From the NCBI GenBank assembly GCA_964526645.1, contig CAZGJN010000035.1, positions 1-42,336 on the forward strand: DNA of 42,336 bases, given 5' to 3'. Made by a program: the position numbers and the translations under genes. The notes beneath the pieces were generated by a model. It saw only the letters and a list, made by a program, of their open reading frames with translations, searched no databases and was not told the DNA's origin. Below are positions 33,515 through 42,336 of this stretch, piece by piece (the first letter of the stretch is position 1; the number at the start of each line of letters is the position of its first letter). The DNA is from JADJNW01 sp964526645 (GTDB lineage: Bacteria > Bacteroidota > Bacteroidia > Chitinophagales > Saprospiraceae).

Positions 33515-34843
33515 TTAGCGATGCACTAATTTTTTTTCCAATTCTTCCAGCGGGACGCCTTTCGTTTCGGGCATCATAAACAACACAAACAAAAGTTGTA
33601 AAACCATCATAAAAGCAAAAATAAAAAATACGGTACCCGCCCCGATTTTTTCAAACAAAACCGGAATCAGCGAGGGGATGAATGCTGCCAATACCCAATG
33701 CGTAGAGCTGCCAAAGGCTTGCCCGCTGGCGCGCAGGTGGTTGGGAAATATTTCTGAAATAAAGACCCAGATGACCGTTCCTTGACCAATGGCGTGAGAA
33801 GCAATAAATAAAAACAGAAGGCCGGGTACTGCCAAGCCTTTCCAGCTTAGGAAAAACGCTAGCGCAACCAATGAGAGTGATACAATATAACCGAAAGAAC
33901 AAATATACATCAGTTGTTTGCGCCCCAGGCGATCAATTAATGCCAAACCGATCAGGGTAAAAACTAAGTTGGTAATACCGATACCAATACTACTCAACAA
34001 AGCGGCACTGGCTTCCAGCCCTGCTTCCTGAAAGATTCGGGGTGCGTAATACAAAAAGGCATTGATGCCAGAAAATTGGTTAAAAAAGGCGATAAAAAAG
34101 GCAAGGAGCAGGGGGAAACGATATTTTTTGATGAAAATGCTCTCGCCGGAGGTGTTTTGTCGCTCGTCTGCCATGATTTTGTCCATTTCTTGTTCTACCT
34201 TTAGGGTGGGGTCTATTTGCTGGAGGATTGTAGCCGCCGCCGCGCGATTGTGCCTTTGTATGAGCAGCCATCGGGGGCTTTCGGGCACAGTCAGTACCAT
34301 AAATGTATAAATCAGTGCCGGAAAGGCTTCCACGCCCATCATCCAGCGCCAGGCGTTATCACCGATATTACTCAAAAGATAATTGGATACAAAAGCAAGC
34401 AGGATACCAAACACAATATTGAACTGATAAAGCGCTACCAGTCTGCCCCTGTCTTTTGGCGGGGCAATTTCACTGACATAAGCCGGCGCTGCAATCGTAG
34501 ATGCCCCTACGCCTAAGCCTCCCAAAAATCGGAAAAAGGCAAACACCCAAGGTTCACTGGCAAATGCCGAACCAATAGCCGAAACGGTATAAAAGATACC
34601 AATCCCAAAAAGTGTTTTTTTGCGACCCAGCTTATCAGTGGGGATGCCTCCAAAGATAGCGCCTACTACTGTGCCCCACAATGCAGATGCCATGACAACA
34701 ACACCATGAAACATTTTTCCGCTTTGCCATAATTCCTGAAGTGCCAGGTCTGCCCCCGAAATAACCACAGTGTCAAAGCCAAATAAAAAACCCGCTAAGG
34801 CAACGGTGATAGACCAAAAGAGAATTTTAGTGTTGGTGTTCAT
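33515..34843 (-). CDS. Sugar porter family MFS transporter
   Basis: A 442-residue transporter with about 12 membrane segments. Sugar porter signatures are LGRKKTLFG (loop 2-3), PESPRWLLIQRH (central loop), DRLGRKQLMY and PETKGVPLEEL at the C-terminus. It imports a monosaccharide with protons. The adjacent GH32 enzyme makes fructose a likely substrate. It is the first gene of the pair, and the intergenic region before it (34844-34965) contains no recognised promoter box. Confidence 0.9.
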   Translation of the reverse strand: MNTNTKILFWSITVALAGFLFGFDTVVISGADLALQELWQSGKMFHGVVVMASALWGTVVGAIFGGIPTDKLGRKKTLFGIGIFYTVSAIGSAFASEPWVFAFFRFLGGLGVGASTIAAPAYVSEIAPPKDRGRLVALYQFNIVFGILLAFVSNYLLSNIGDNAWRWMMGVEAFPALIYTFMVLTVPESPRWLLIQRHNRAAAATILQQIDPTLKVEQEMDKIMADERQNTSGESIFIKKYRFPLLLAFFIAFFNQFSGINAFLYYAPRIFQEAGLEASAALLSSIGIGITNLVFTLIGLALIDRLGRKQLMYICSFGYIVSLSLVALAFFLSWKGLAVPGLLFLFIASHAIGQGTVIWVFISEIFPNHLRASGQAFGSSTHWVLAAFIPSLIPVLFEKIGAGTVFFIFAFMMVLQLLFVLFMMPETKGVPLEELEKKLVHR

Positions 34844-34965
34844 ACCCTTTAGTTTTACAAAAATTTTGAGGACATTAGCGTTTTGTTAATATCATTGGCA
34901 ACAACCCGCACCAATGTTACAAAAAATTGGAAACTTCGAGCTGAATAAGACAGGCTTTTAATAAA

Positions 34966-35645
34966 TTACTGTTTGAGGATACGCCTCAATCCTTCTCTGA
35001 CGGTGAGTTTGGGCAGGGCTGTGGCGTCAATAAATTGCTGAACCGCTCCAGGATTTGTCTTTCCATACTCACGCAAGGCCCAACCTGCCGCTTTTTGTAC
35101 AAAAAATTCCTTAGAATCTGCTCGGCGGCGGATGTACCGGAAAAGCAACTCGGCATCTGTTTTGTTTTTATAATCAAGTTGAAAAAGGATCGCTGAGCGC
35201 TGTAGCCACATATTGTCCGATTCAATCCAGGCTTGGGTATGCGGCAATATCGCTTCAGGAAAACGGAGTAACAGCTTGCCTCCGATTTTTGGAGCAAGAA
35301 AATCAACGGTATCCCACCAGGACTTTTGTTGGATCAGGATTTCAATCGTATTTAAAAAATTGGCATTGAGGTCTTTCGTTCGGTTGGCGAGTAAGTCGTG
35401 CACAAAGTATTGCAATTCCCGCTGGGGCTGCTGGAAGCAAGTTTGGCAGAGTTTGGGGAGTTCTTCCGCGGCAGCATGCCCAACTCCTGGATGACCCCCT
35501 TGGAAAGATACACCCTTTCAGGTTTTTTGATACCGAAAAACTCAAATTGGTTTTTCATGTAGCGCTTCATCGGTAGGGCATTATCAGGGTTGGCGTGTGC
35601 TGCAAATGTTTTTATCACAGCAGAAAGATATGTTGTAGCATCCAT
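34966..35645 (-). pseudogene. AlkD-like DNA alkylation repair gene, frameshifted
   Basis: The N-terminal part starts at ATG 35645 (MDATTYLSAVIKTF) and contains a typical GIKKPERVYLSKGVIQEL segment. The frame then leaves the family sequence at about 35480. The C-terminal part, ending at 34966, resumes in another frame with AAEELPKLCQTCFQQP, RELQYFVHDLL and WWDTVDFLAPKIGG, the HEAT-like core of PF08713 DNA glycosylases. A single base is missing around TTGGGCATG (35483-35475). No slippery heptamer is present, so it is either a pseudogene or an assembly error. If repaired, the product is about 226 aa, normal for the family. Confidence 0.65.
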
Positions 35646-35739
35646 AGGCAGTTTAATAGCACTAATTTTTATAAAAACATAAGCCGAGAATAGCCAAAAA
35701 CTAATTTTTTCGGCATTGGCGAGCAATCAGCACATTCGC

Positions 35740-36630
35740 TTACAAATTTAATAGTGTATCGAGCAATTGTTCTTTATGAATACGCTCGGCTTGTATGGTG
35801 ATGAGTTGGCTGTACGTTTCTTCGATTGCGTGTGTTCCGAGATATAATTCCCCTTGTTGCAAACCAATAAAAACAACTGTAGCCGATAGATTGAACGGAA
35901 TGTTAATGGCCGTGAAGCGATTGCCACTTTGGTACATGCGCGCTACCGCGTTGATGTTTTTGAAAACCAAAAAAGCTGCTTGATCATCCCACTCTTGAGT
36001 AGGCGGGAGACACCTGGCACTGAGCATTGCACCTTGTATTTTTTTTTGAGAATAAAAATAATAGCAGCCTATTCTATTGAAATTTGGTATAGTAAACTGA
36101 AAGAATTTCTTGTTGCCTGCTTTTTTGATACTGACAATTTGATCTTTTTCCTCCTTCCAGTCGAATGTTTGTTCCCGACTGAAAGGCACCATGGTGGAAT
36201 GCGTTTCTTTGAATAACTTGACCGCCAGGGGATTAAAAAGAGAAGCCTGCACGGGCATTTCTACCTCGATAGGTGTTTCTAATTCAAGGCGCTCTCCATT
36301 TTGATAAGCTTCAAGGAAAAGGTAGCCGCCGCATTCCAGCAAGCGATTTTCGGAAGTAGCCATACAGTTGGACAAGAGCATGTCGCGTTTGTGAAAGATT
36401 TCCTCTAAAGAAAGTTCTACTTCCCCCTCTACATGCTTGCCAAGCCGGGTAATCAGGCTAAAAGGCGAAAAAACAAGCCGTGTACCACCCTCCCCAACAA
36501 TGGTAGTGCGCCGATCAGCATCAATTGTATAAAATTGAGTCTTTACACAATGTTCGGAAAAAAAATCTTCCAGGGTAGCGTACCGTCCGACGTGTAAAGC
36601 CTCCTTTGCAGGATTTCGTCGTGTCATCAT
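35740..36630 (-). CDS. Hypothetical protein of Bacteroidota type
   Basis: A 296-residue protein with no signal peptide or membrane segment. The N-terminal part, about residues 30-130, reads like a ZU5/Ig-type beta domain (FYTIDADRRTTIVGEGGTRLVFSPFSLI, here described by its pattern of alternating hydrophobics), with KRDMLLSNCMATSE following. The middle and C-terminal parts are also beta-rich. Similar proteins occur in Bacteroidota as uncharacterised, sometimes surface-linked genes. No active site is recognised. It is on the same strand as the AlkD-like gene but 94 bases away, so it need not share its transcript. Confidence 0.5.
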   Translation of the reverse strand: MMTRRNPAKEALHVGRYATLEDFFSEHCVKTQFYTIDADRRTTIVGEGGTRLVFSPFSLITRLGKHVEGEVELSLEEIFHKRDMLLSNCMATSENRLLECGGYLFLEAYQNGERLELETPIEVEMPVQASLFNPLAVKLFKETHSTMVPFSREQTFDWKEEKDQIVSIKKAGNKKFFQFTIPNFNRIGCYYFYSQKKIQGAMLSARCLPPTQEWDDQAAFLVFKNINAVARMYQSGNRFTAINIPFNLSATVVFIGLQQGELYLGTHAIEETYSQLITIQAERIHKEQLLDTLLNL

Positions 36631-37078
36631 TTTTAACTAAGTTTTCTCATTAAACAACTTGTAGCCGCTCACACTCTGGGTAAAAAAGGCAGTATTTTGT
36701 CAGGATTGATATACTTAAAAAGTGTTGTTGTTGGGTAGTAACCAGAAACAAATATAAACATATATAGCCAAAAATACAGTAGGAATTGTAAATTATCGGG
36801 GGAATGACAAAAATTTTTTTCAGGGTTATAATAAAAAAAATGGTATGATTGGTAGATCGCAGCTTTGGGCATGGTAAGGAGGAGGAGGGGGATAAGTTGT
36901 GCGATAATGTTGTTGCTCGTTTTTTTTTACTTTTAAAATTGTTCAAAAAATTAGGATTCGAAAATGCTACAAAAGCTTGAAAGTTCATATTGTAGAACAT
37001 TTTTAGTAAAATTTTTATTGCCCCTGAGCGGTTGTAACTAATGAAAGGGGACTTTATTTTTTTTAAAATCTATTTGCT
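36631..37078. other. Intergenic, AT-rich, no feature seen
   Basis: 448 bases between the divergent hypothetical gene and rarA. Short open frames occur, but their composition (long runs of Ile, Phe, Lys) is that of AT-rich noncoding sequence. No TAnnTTTG box at a normal spacing, strong hairpin or repeat stands out. The promoters of both flanking genes presumably lie here. Confidence 0.4.
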
Positions 37079-38353
37079 ATGAAGCCATTGGCAGAGCGGA
37101 TGCGCCCTACGGGTTTTGAAAATTTTGTGGGTCAGCAGCACTTAGTGGGCGAAAAAAGTGTATTGCGCAAGGCAGTTGAGTCGGGCAATATCCCTTCTCT
37201 CATTTTGTGGGGACCGCCGGGTGTGGGCAAAACAACCCTTGCTAAAATCATTGCACACCAATTGAATCGCCCTTTTTACACCCTAAGCGCCGTGCACGCC
37301 GGTGTGAAAGAGGTGCGCGAAGCCATCGAAAAAGCGAGAGGACAGCGTTTTTTTACGGCACCCAGCCCCATTCTTTTTATTGATGAAATCCATCGCTTTA
37401 GCAAATCCCAGCAAGATTCATTACTTGGAGCAGTGGAGGAGGGCACAGTCACACTCATAGGCGCTACTACTGAAAATCCTTCTTTCGAGGTGATTCCGGC
37501 ATTGCTATCCAGGTGCCAGGTATATGTGCTAAAGCATTTAGAAAAAGAAGATTTGATTTTTTTGGTCAATCATGCGATCACAACCGATGAGTACCTTCGG
37601 GAAAAAGCAATTGAAATACAGGCCCACGAGGCGATGCTCCAGTACGCCGGCGGCGACGCACGCAAGTTGTACAATATCTTGGAATTGCTAACTAATGAGG
37701 CGGATAAAACGCATCCGCTATCTATCACCAATGAAATGGTTTTGGAAAAAATCCAGCAAAATATAGTTCTATACGACAAAGGAGGGGAGCAGCACTACGA
37801 TGTGATTTCTGCTTTTATCAAAAGTATCAGAGGAAGCGATCCCAATGCAGCCGTTTATTGGTTGGCACGTATGATTGAAGGCGGCGAAGATGTGAAGTTT
37901 ATTGCTCGCAGAATGATGATTTCGGCTGCGGAAGACATCGGGCTTGCCAATCCCAATGCCTTGCTTATGGCCACTACGGCGTTTCAGGCAGCACAGGCGG
38001 TAGGCCTGCCGGAGGCGCGCATTATCCTTTCGGAGGCGGCGATTTATCTGGCAACTTCTCCCAAAAGCAATGCTGCTTATCTGGCAATCAGCCAGGCACA
38101 GGAGTCGGTACAAAAAACAGGCGGGCTGCCCGTTCCCTTGCACTTGCGCAATGCTCCAACTGCTTTGATGAAACAATTAGACTATGGCAAAGATTACCGC
38201 TATGCACACGATTACCCTGGCAATTTTGTCCAACAGGAATTCCTGCCATCGGATTTGTCCGGTACGATCTTTTTTGAACCCCAGCAAAATCCAGCGGAAG
38301 AAAAAATTCGAGAGCGATTGCGCCAGCAGTGGCGCGACAAATACAAGTATTGA
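37079..38353 (+). CDS. rarA: Replication-associated recombination protein A (RarA/MgsA)
   Basis: A 424-residue AAA+ ATPase of the RarA/MgsA/WRNIP1 family. It opens with the diagnostic PLAERMRPTGFENFVGQQHL. Walker A is GPPGVGKTTLAK (about residues 46-57), Walker B is LFIDEIHRFSK, sensor 1 is LIGATTENPSFEV. The C-terminal tetramer domain includes the motif IRGSDPNAAVYWLARM. The protein acts at stalled replication forks and single-strand gaps. Its stop directly abuts the stop of the gene on the opposite strand at 38354, so transcripts converge and may overlap. Confidence 0.95.
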   Translation: MKPLAERMRPTGFENFVGQQHLVGEKSVLRKAVESGNIPSLILWGPPGVGKTTLAKIIAHQLNRPFYTLSAVHAGVKEVREAIEKARGQRFFTAPSPILFIDEIHRFSKSQQDSLLGAVEEGTVTLIGATTENPSFEVIPALLSRCQVYVLKHLEKEDLIFLVNHAITTDEYLREKAIEIQAHEAMLQYAGGDARKLYNILELLTNEADKTHPLSITNEMVLEKIQQNIVLYDKGGEQHYDVISAFIKSIRGSDPNAAVYWLARMIEGGEDVKFIARRMMISAAEDIGLANPNALLMATTAFQAAQAVGLPEARIILSEAAIYLATSPKSNAAYLAISQAQESVQKTGGLPVPLHLRNAPTALMKQLDYGKDYRYAHDYPGNFVQQEFLPSDLSGTIFFEPQQNPAEEKIRERLRQQWRDKYKY

Positions 38354-39520
38354 TTATTTGTTCAGAGAGCTGGTAGCACCATTGTCTTGCCCCTGTTGCA
38401 GGTTTTGTTTTGCATCAGCGGGAGTAGCGTTCTTCTTATAAAAAAACAGATTGAGGTCAGCGGTATCATCTGCATACACTGGTTCTATTACATCAAAAAA
38501 AGTGGACAAATAAGCCTCCATATCTGCTCTGGCTTCCATGTTTAATGGTTTGAATTGCTTGACAATATCCAGCAAGGCTTGCTTGTGACTGATAAAATGT
38601 TGCATCACACTGCGCATCACGGCTTTGTCAAAAGGATTACCCAAATACAGGCGATCCCTCATGCTGGTGAGTCCTCTGTCTGTTTGGGGCAGGGCGTAGG
38701 AAGCGTTTACTAAACCTGAAAAATCAAAATCATAAGGCACTGGAATTGTTTTAGCGCTACCTTCGGGAAGTACCAATTTGACATTTCGCAGCATGGGCAG
38801 ATTCCAGTCGGCATTAGCGATCATGTACTGAAACAGCCCTACCATTACTTCATCCTTAGGGGAGACAGAATCCCGATTCACATTCATCACTTCGTATTCC
38901 TTGCCACCCAGGCGCGCCGCCATTTCGTCTGTATCTTCGATTAAGATGCCATAACGCTTGGTTTTTCCTGTTTTACCTTCGGTATCTATGTAGTTGACTT
39001 TCACTAGATGAACCCGAAAGCTTCTTGGGCTGAGTTCATTGTAGAGCTTATAGGTCAAGTATTCCTTGAGCACATTTTCGTTGCCCATCTCTTTGTCGTC
39101 CATGCAATGCGTGACGAGCTTCATGGAATTGTACGCTTTATGAATACCCGCAGCTTCCAGGTCTTTTTTAGCAAATTTTATTTTCACAGGTGGAAAATCG
39201 CAAATCCTGCGCCGGAATTTTCCTCTCACTTGTAGCTGGATGGGATAAGAAATCACTTGCTTTTTGCCTTTTTCATAGCTCAAAGTTGCATCCACATAAG
39301 CATCGGAGCGCCTGTTTTCTATCAGTTGCGCCAGGTTAGTAGCAATTGTGATTTCTTCAATATTTTCTTCTGACAAAATGGAAAAGATACTCGGCAAAGC
39401 ACCGCTAGGCGTAGCCAGCACGGGGGCAGCCAGGTACAATAAACTGACAATGGCAAGATAGCTGACAGATAAAAATGTATTGCGGGTGATCATATTGATT
39501 ATTTTGGTGACAAAATTCAA
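38354..39520 (-). CDS. Secreted CotH-like atypical kinase-fold protein
   Basis: A 388-residue protein with an N-terminal signal peptide (SVSYLAIVSLLYLAAPVLA). An alternative start, nine codons in (39493), gives the cleaner signal. The central domain resembles the CotH/secretory kinase fold: KRYGILIEDTDEMAARLGG, then FQYMIANADWNL as the catalytic-loop equivalent and VPYDFDFSGLVNASYA as the DFG-like metal loop. CotH proteins phosphorylate spore coat proteins; the substrate here is unknown. The Asn and Asp residues expected for metal binding are present. Family assignment rests on motifs only. It converges with rarA. A small palindrome at 39535-39558 lies upstream. Confidence 0.5.
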   Translation of the reverse strand: MNFVTKIINMITRNTFLSVSYLAIVSLLYLAAPVLATPSGALPSIFSILSEENIEEITIATNLAQLIENRRSDAYVDATLSYEKGKKQVISYPIQLQVRGKFRRRICDFPPVKIKFAKKDLEAAGIHKAYNSMKLVTHCMDDKEMGNENVLKEYLTYKLYNELSPRSFRVHLVKVNYIDTEGKTGKTKRYGILIEDTDEMAARLGGKEYEVMNVNRDSVSPKDEVMVGLFQYMIANADWNLPMLRNVKLVLPEGSAKTIPVPYDFDFSGLVNASYALPQTDRGLTSMRDRLYLGNPFDKAVMRSVMQHFISHKQALLDIVKQFKPLNMEARADMEAYLSTFFDVIEPVYADDTADLNLFFYKKNATPADAKQNLQQGQDNGATSSLNK

Positions 39521-39534
39521 AGAAGCCGGATGAC

Positions 39535-39558
39535 CAATCCATTTTTTTAGATGGATTG
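39535..39558. promoter_or_regulatory. 8-bp inverted repeat upstream of CotH-like gene
   Basis: CAATCCAT (39535-39542) and ATGGATTG (39551-39558) pair perfectly around an eight-base loop (TTTTTTAG). It lies 15 bases before the first start codon of the minus-strand gene, so it may be an operator or a leader hairpin. Confidence 0.35.
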
Positions 39559-39834
39559 CCTTAAAGATTCGAGCAAATTGGCATTGTTGCTTCTTCTTTA
39601 AAATTTAACGTTGTGAAAATCTGTACAAAAGCTTAAATTTGGCAATAATTATTTGCAAAATCGAAACCAAAAGTACAATCATTCCAAATAAAATTCCATT
39701 TCATAGCAATTAATTAATTGTTAAAAGTGTTTTATTTTGTTTTGATTTATTTTTTAAGATAAAAAACTAAAACCTTGTTTTCAGCCCAAATATCAGGTGA
39801 GTTTTTTGAGCGACTTTAAAATCAACATTGCAGC
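39559..39834. other. AT-rich divergent intergenic region
   Basis: 276 bases of strongly AT-rich sequence between the divergent CotH-like and alkaline phosphatase genes. It includes a run of AATTAATTAATT near 39710. No clear promoter box or gene is recognised. Confidence 0.35.
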
Positions 39835-40986
39835 ATGCTTCGAAGCAAGGGAATACCACTGATTGTCCTGGCGCTGTTTCTCGTCTTGTCTTGCAAGACT
39901 CCTCAAAAGGAAGAGACTGCCATCCCTTCTTTTGCCTACCAGGTAGAGCAAAAACCTAAAAATATCGTACTCCTCATTGGGGATGGAATGGGGCTTTCGC
40001 AGATATCCGCAGCGCTATACGATAATAACAACCGATTGGCATTGGAGAAATTTCCAGTCATTGGCTTTCATAAGTCTTACGCATTCAATGAGTTGATTAC
40101 CGATTCGGCTGCCGGCGCAACGGCTTTTGCCTGTGGTGTAAAAACTTTCAACTCCGCCGTTGGGCTCAATTCGGATACCTTACCCTGTCGCACCATCCTG
40201 GAGGAAGCGGATGCCAATGGACTGGCTACAGGCTTGGTGGCTACTTCTACCATTGTGCACGCTACGCCTGCGGCTTTTATTGCACACCAGGATTTGCGGA
40301 TTAACTATGAAGATATCGCTGCTGATTTTTTGAAAACAGAAATTGACCTTTTTATTGGTGGTGGCAAATGTTATTTTGACCGGCGGGAGACCGACAATCG
40401 CAATTTGGTGAAGGAATTGATTAAAAAAGGCTACAATGTGTATGACTATTTTAGCCATGAATTGAATAGAATATACTTCGATCCCAAACAAAATTTTGCT
40501 TATTTTACAGCGGATAATAGCCCCGTATCGGCTGCCATGGGGCGTGATTACCTGCCTTATGCCGCAAAACAAGCACTTCAATTTTTGGAAAAACGGAGCG
40601 ACAAAGGCTTTTTTATCATGATCGAAGGCTCTCAGATTGACTGGCGCTGCCATGATAATAAAGCAGAATTGGCACTTGCTGAGTTGCGGGATTTTGATGA
40701 GACCATCCAGGCCGTGCTCGATTATGCCCAAAAAAAGGGCAACACCCTTGTGATCGTAACCGGCGATCATGAAACGGGCGGTATGGCTATCAACCCGGGC
40801 TCTCGTATGAATAAGCTAAAAATTGAGTTTACCACTAATGGTCATACGGCTGCCCTGATTCCTGTTTTTGCTTATGGTCCTGGCTCACATTTGTTTTCTG
40901 GCATTTATGAAAATACAGATATTTACAAGAAAATGCGGCAAGCTTTTAACTTTAACGACACTTCCGCTGCCATAAATTGTCGTTAA
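39835..40986 (+). CDS. Alkaline phosphatase lipoprotein
   Basis: A 383-residue alkaline phosphatase (PF00245). The N-terminus is a lipoprotein signal ending LVLSC, so the enzyme is membrane-anchored outside the cytoplasm. The metal-binding start is NIVLLIGDGMGLSQ. The nucleophilic Ser is in TDSAAGATAFACGVKT (about residue 92). GDHETGG and GHTAALIPVFAYG provide the remaining zinc ligands. It hydrolyses phosphate monoesters to release phosphate. The expected Pho box is not recognisable, so phosphate control is inference from family. At 383 residues it lacks the larger insertions of some homologues. Confidence 0.9.
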   Translation: MLRSKGIPLIVLALFLVLSCKTPQKEETAIPSFAYQVEQKPKNIVLLIGDGMGLSQISAALYDNNNRLALEKFPVIGFHKSYAFNELITDSAAGATAFACGVKTFNSAVGLNSDTLPCRTILEEADANGLATGLVATSTIVHATPAAFIAHQDLRINYEDIAADFLKTEIDLFIGGGKCYFDRRETDNRNLVKELIKKGYNVYDYFSHELNRIYFDPKQNFAYFTADNSPVSAAMGRDYLPYAAKQALQFLEKRSDKGFFIMIEGSQIDWRCHDNKAELALAELRDFDETIQAVLDYAQKKGNTLVIVTGDHETGGMAINPGSRMNKLKIEFTTNGHTAALIPVFAYGPGSHLFSGIYENTDIYKKMRQAFNFNDTSAAINCR

Positions 40987-41043
40987 ACAATTGACTTTGG
41001 ATTGAACAAATTGGCTTCAAATCTTATTTAACAATTGATTTTG
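40986..41043 (+). repeat. 14-bp direct repeat upstream of acyl-CoA dehydrogenase
   Basis: AACAATTGACTTTG (40986-40999) and AACAATTGATTTTG (41030-41043) differ at one base and are 44 bases apart, about four helical turns. They lie 95-150 bases before the start of the dehydrogenase and may be operator sites; low complexity makes chance possible. Confidence 0.3.
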
Positions 41044-41137
41044 ATTTCTTTTCCTTTAAGCAATACAAAGGATTTCAAGGTTTTACAATCAAATAAGCAT
41101 TTTTACTCAAATCGTTCAACAAAAAAACTTCAAACGC

Positions 41138-42301
41138 ATGGTTTCCACAATGCCAAGCCTGGGGAATCTTCAATTAATCAGAGAAAGTGCCCGTGATTTT
41201 GCAGAAACGTACATCCGCCCCTATGTGATGGAATGGGATGAAGCACAACATTTTCCGATAGATTTATTTCACCAGATGGGGCAGTACGGTTTTCTTGGTG
41301 TATTGGTGCCGGAGGAGTACGGCGGCGCTGGGCTTGGCTATCAGGAGTACATCACGGTAATCGAAGAAGTGGCAAAAGTGTGCGGCTCCATCGGTTTGTC
41401 TGTTGCTGCTCATAATTCACTCTGTACCAATCATATATTGAATTTTGCCAGCGAAGCACAAAAAGCCAAATACCTACCTAAACTCGCCAGCGGGGAATGG
41501 ATTGGTGCCTGGGGACTTACAGAACCCAACACGGGGAGTGATGCCATGCGCATGAAATGCGTAGCGGAGAAAGACGGCGAATACTACATCCTTAATGGGA
41601 CTAAAAACTGGATAACCCACGGCAAATCGGGGCATGTGGCTGTCGTGATCGCGCGTACGGGCGAGCTTTTGGATAGCCGAGGGATGACTGCTTTCATTGT
41701 GGAGCGCGATACGCCTGGTTTCTATGCTGGGAAAAAAGAAAATAAATTGGGCATGCGAGCCTCTGAAACCGCAGAAATGATTTTTGATCATTGCAGGATA
41801 CACCAAAGCCAGGTTTTGGGAGTAGAAGGGGAGGGTTTTATTCAGGCAATGAAAATTCTCGATGGTGGTCGGATTTCCATTGCGGCACTATCATTAGGCA
41901 TTGCCAAAGGCGCTTACGAAGCGTCTGTGAAATACGCCAAGCAACGCGAGCAATTTGGGCAGCCGATTGCTAACTTCCAGGGGATTAGCTTCAAACTGGC
42001 AGATATGGCTGTCAAAATAGAAGCAGCAGAATTGCTGACACGCAGGGCGGGGGACTTGAAAGAACAGGGCAAAAAAAGCACCAAACTCTCGGCTATTGCC
42101 AAGTATTATGCTTCTGAAATTGCCGTAGAAATAGCGACAGATGCGATACAAGTGCACGGCGGCTATGGCTATACCAAAGATTTTCCTGTGGAAAAATACT
42201 ACCGCGATGCCAAATTGTGCACCATTGGCGAAGGAACTTCCGAAATTCAAAAATTGGTGATTTCCAGAGAGGTATTAAAAGAAATAGGACTTACGCACTA
42301 A
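41138..42301 (+). CDS. Acyl-CoA dehydrogenase
   Basis: A 387-residue FAD-dependent acyl-CoA dehydrogenase of short/medium-chain type. FAD-binding motifs include WGLTEPNTGSDA (about 128-139) and LNGTKNWITHG. Near the C-terminus are the AIQVHGGYGYTKD helix and the catalytic-base region IGEGTSEIQKL, with the Glu in its usual place. It introduces the alpha-beta double bond of acyl-CoA during fatty acid or branched-chain amino acid breakdown, passing electrons to ETF. Chain-length preference is not readable. An alternative ATG at 41150 is possible. It is the last gene, and the window ends 35 bases after its stop. Confidence 0.95.
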   Translation: MVSTMPSLGNLQLIRESARDFAETYIRPYVMEWDEAQHFPIDLFHQMGQYGFLGVLVPEEYGGAGLGYQEYITVIEEVAKVCGSIGLSVAAHNSLCTNHILNFASEAQKAKYLPKLASGEWIGAWGLTEPNTGSDAMRMKCVAEKDGEYYILNGTKNWITHGKSGHVAVVIARTGELLDSRGMTAFIVERDTPGFYAGKKENKLGMRASETAEMIFDHCRIHQSQVLGVEGEGFIQAMKILDGGRISIAALSLGIAKGAYEASVKYAKQREQFGQPIANFQGISFKLADMAVKIEAAELLTRRAGDLKEQGKKSTKLSAIAKYYASEIAVEIATDAIQVHGGYGYTKDFPVEKYYRDAKLCTIGEGTSEIQKLVISREVLKEIGLTH

Positions 42302-42336
42302 ATAATAAGTAATTAAAAATCAGCTCATTGAAATAG

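Noticed and set aside
35470..35490. Programmed frameshift in the AlkD-like gene
   Set aside because: The sequence around TTGGGCATG has no X XXY YYZ heptamer and no stop nearby, so an indel is simpler.
36650..37000. Minus-strand open frame of 116 residues in the intergenic region before rarA
   Set aside because: The translation is low-complexity (Phe, Ile, Lys, Ser runs) with no motif and no promoter; it fits AT-rich noncoding sequence.
1..42336. tRNA, rRNA, riboswitch, insertion sequence or CRISPR array
   Set aside because: No cloverleaf with a recognisable T-arm, no conserved riboswitch core, no transposase with terminal repeats and no repeat-spacer pattern was seen by eye; a covariance-model search would be decisive.

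Overview
The window looks like a chromosome segment of a Bacteroidota bacterium, perhaps of the Saprospiria type. The evidence is Bacteroidota -7 promoter boxes (TAnnTTTG) in front of several genes, no obvious Shine-Dalgarno sequences, lipoprotein and outer-membrane proteins of Bacteroidota style, moderate G+C, and large STAND and leucine-rich-repeat proteins. The lineage is inferred from style, since no rRNA or tRNA gene is visible.

Layout. 1-5410 (+): the tail of an upstream gene, an Rpn-type nuclease, a degenerate ABC exporter half-transporter and a DUF1611-like P-loop protein that share an unusual upstream motif, then a small membrane protein coupled to an HTTM-type membrane protein. 5451-9574 (-): an RluA pseudouridine synthase and a TreS-maltokinase fusion whose TreS half has lost its nucleophile. 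9869-15307 (+): a hypothetical protein with a broken start, an orphan addiction-module protein, a coupled chain of 68-aa protein, nucleotidyltransferase and UvrD/RecB-like helicase, and a TerB-like protein. 15341-15738: a deletion scar joining remnants of a MacB-type permease and a sterol desaturase. 15815-19760 (-): rhodanese lipoprotein, porin and SulP anion permease, with a perfect CRP-type palindrome upstream. 20147-24717 (+): ArsC-type reductase, polyphosphate kinase, and BtaA plus BtaB for betaine lipid synthesis.

The most interesting region is 24793-31848 (-). It is a compact operon with a recognisable promoter: a SIR2-like protein with a C-terminal effector-associated domain, an nSTAND1-type NTPase interrupted exactly at a canonical -1 slippery heptamer (A AAA AAG) followed at once by TAA, and a secreted 1371-aa LRR-TPR protein. 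This has the composition of an NTP-dependent conflict system, here with a membrane segment in the NTPase and an exported LRR partner. If the frameshift is real, it decides between a soluble NTPase of 296 aa and a membrane-anchored form of about 566 aa.

The rest is mostly metabolism: a GH32 fructan hydrolase lipoprotein with a sugar-porter MFS transporter (31909-34843), a frameshifted AlkD-like gene, a hypothetical protein, RarA, a secreted CotH-like protein, an alkaline phosphatase lipoprotein and an acyl-CoA dehydrogenase. Phosphate recurs as a theme (polyphosphate kinase, betaine lipids, alkaline phosphatase), but these genes are not one operon. Four independent frame breaks occur in the window, so indel error in the assembly must be considered for each.
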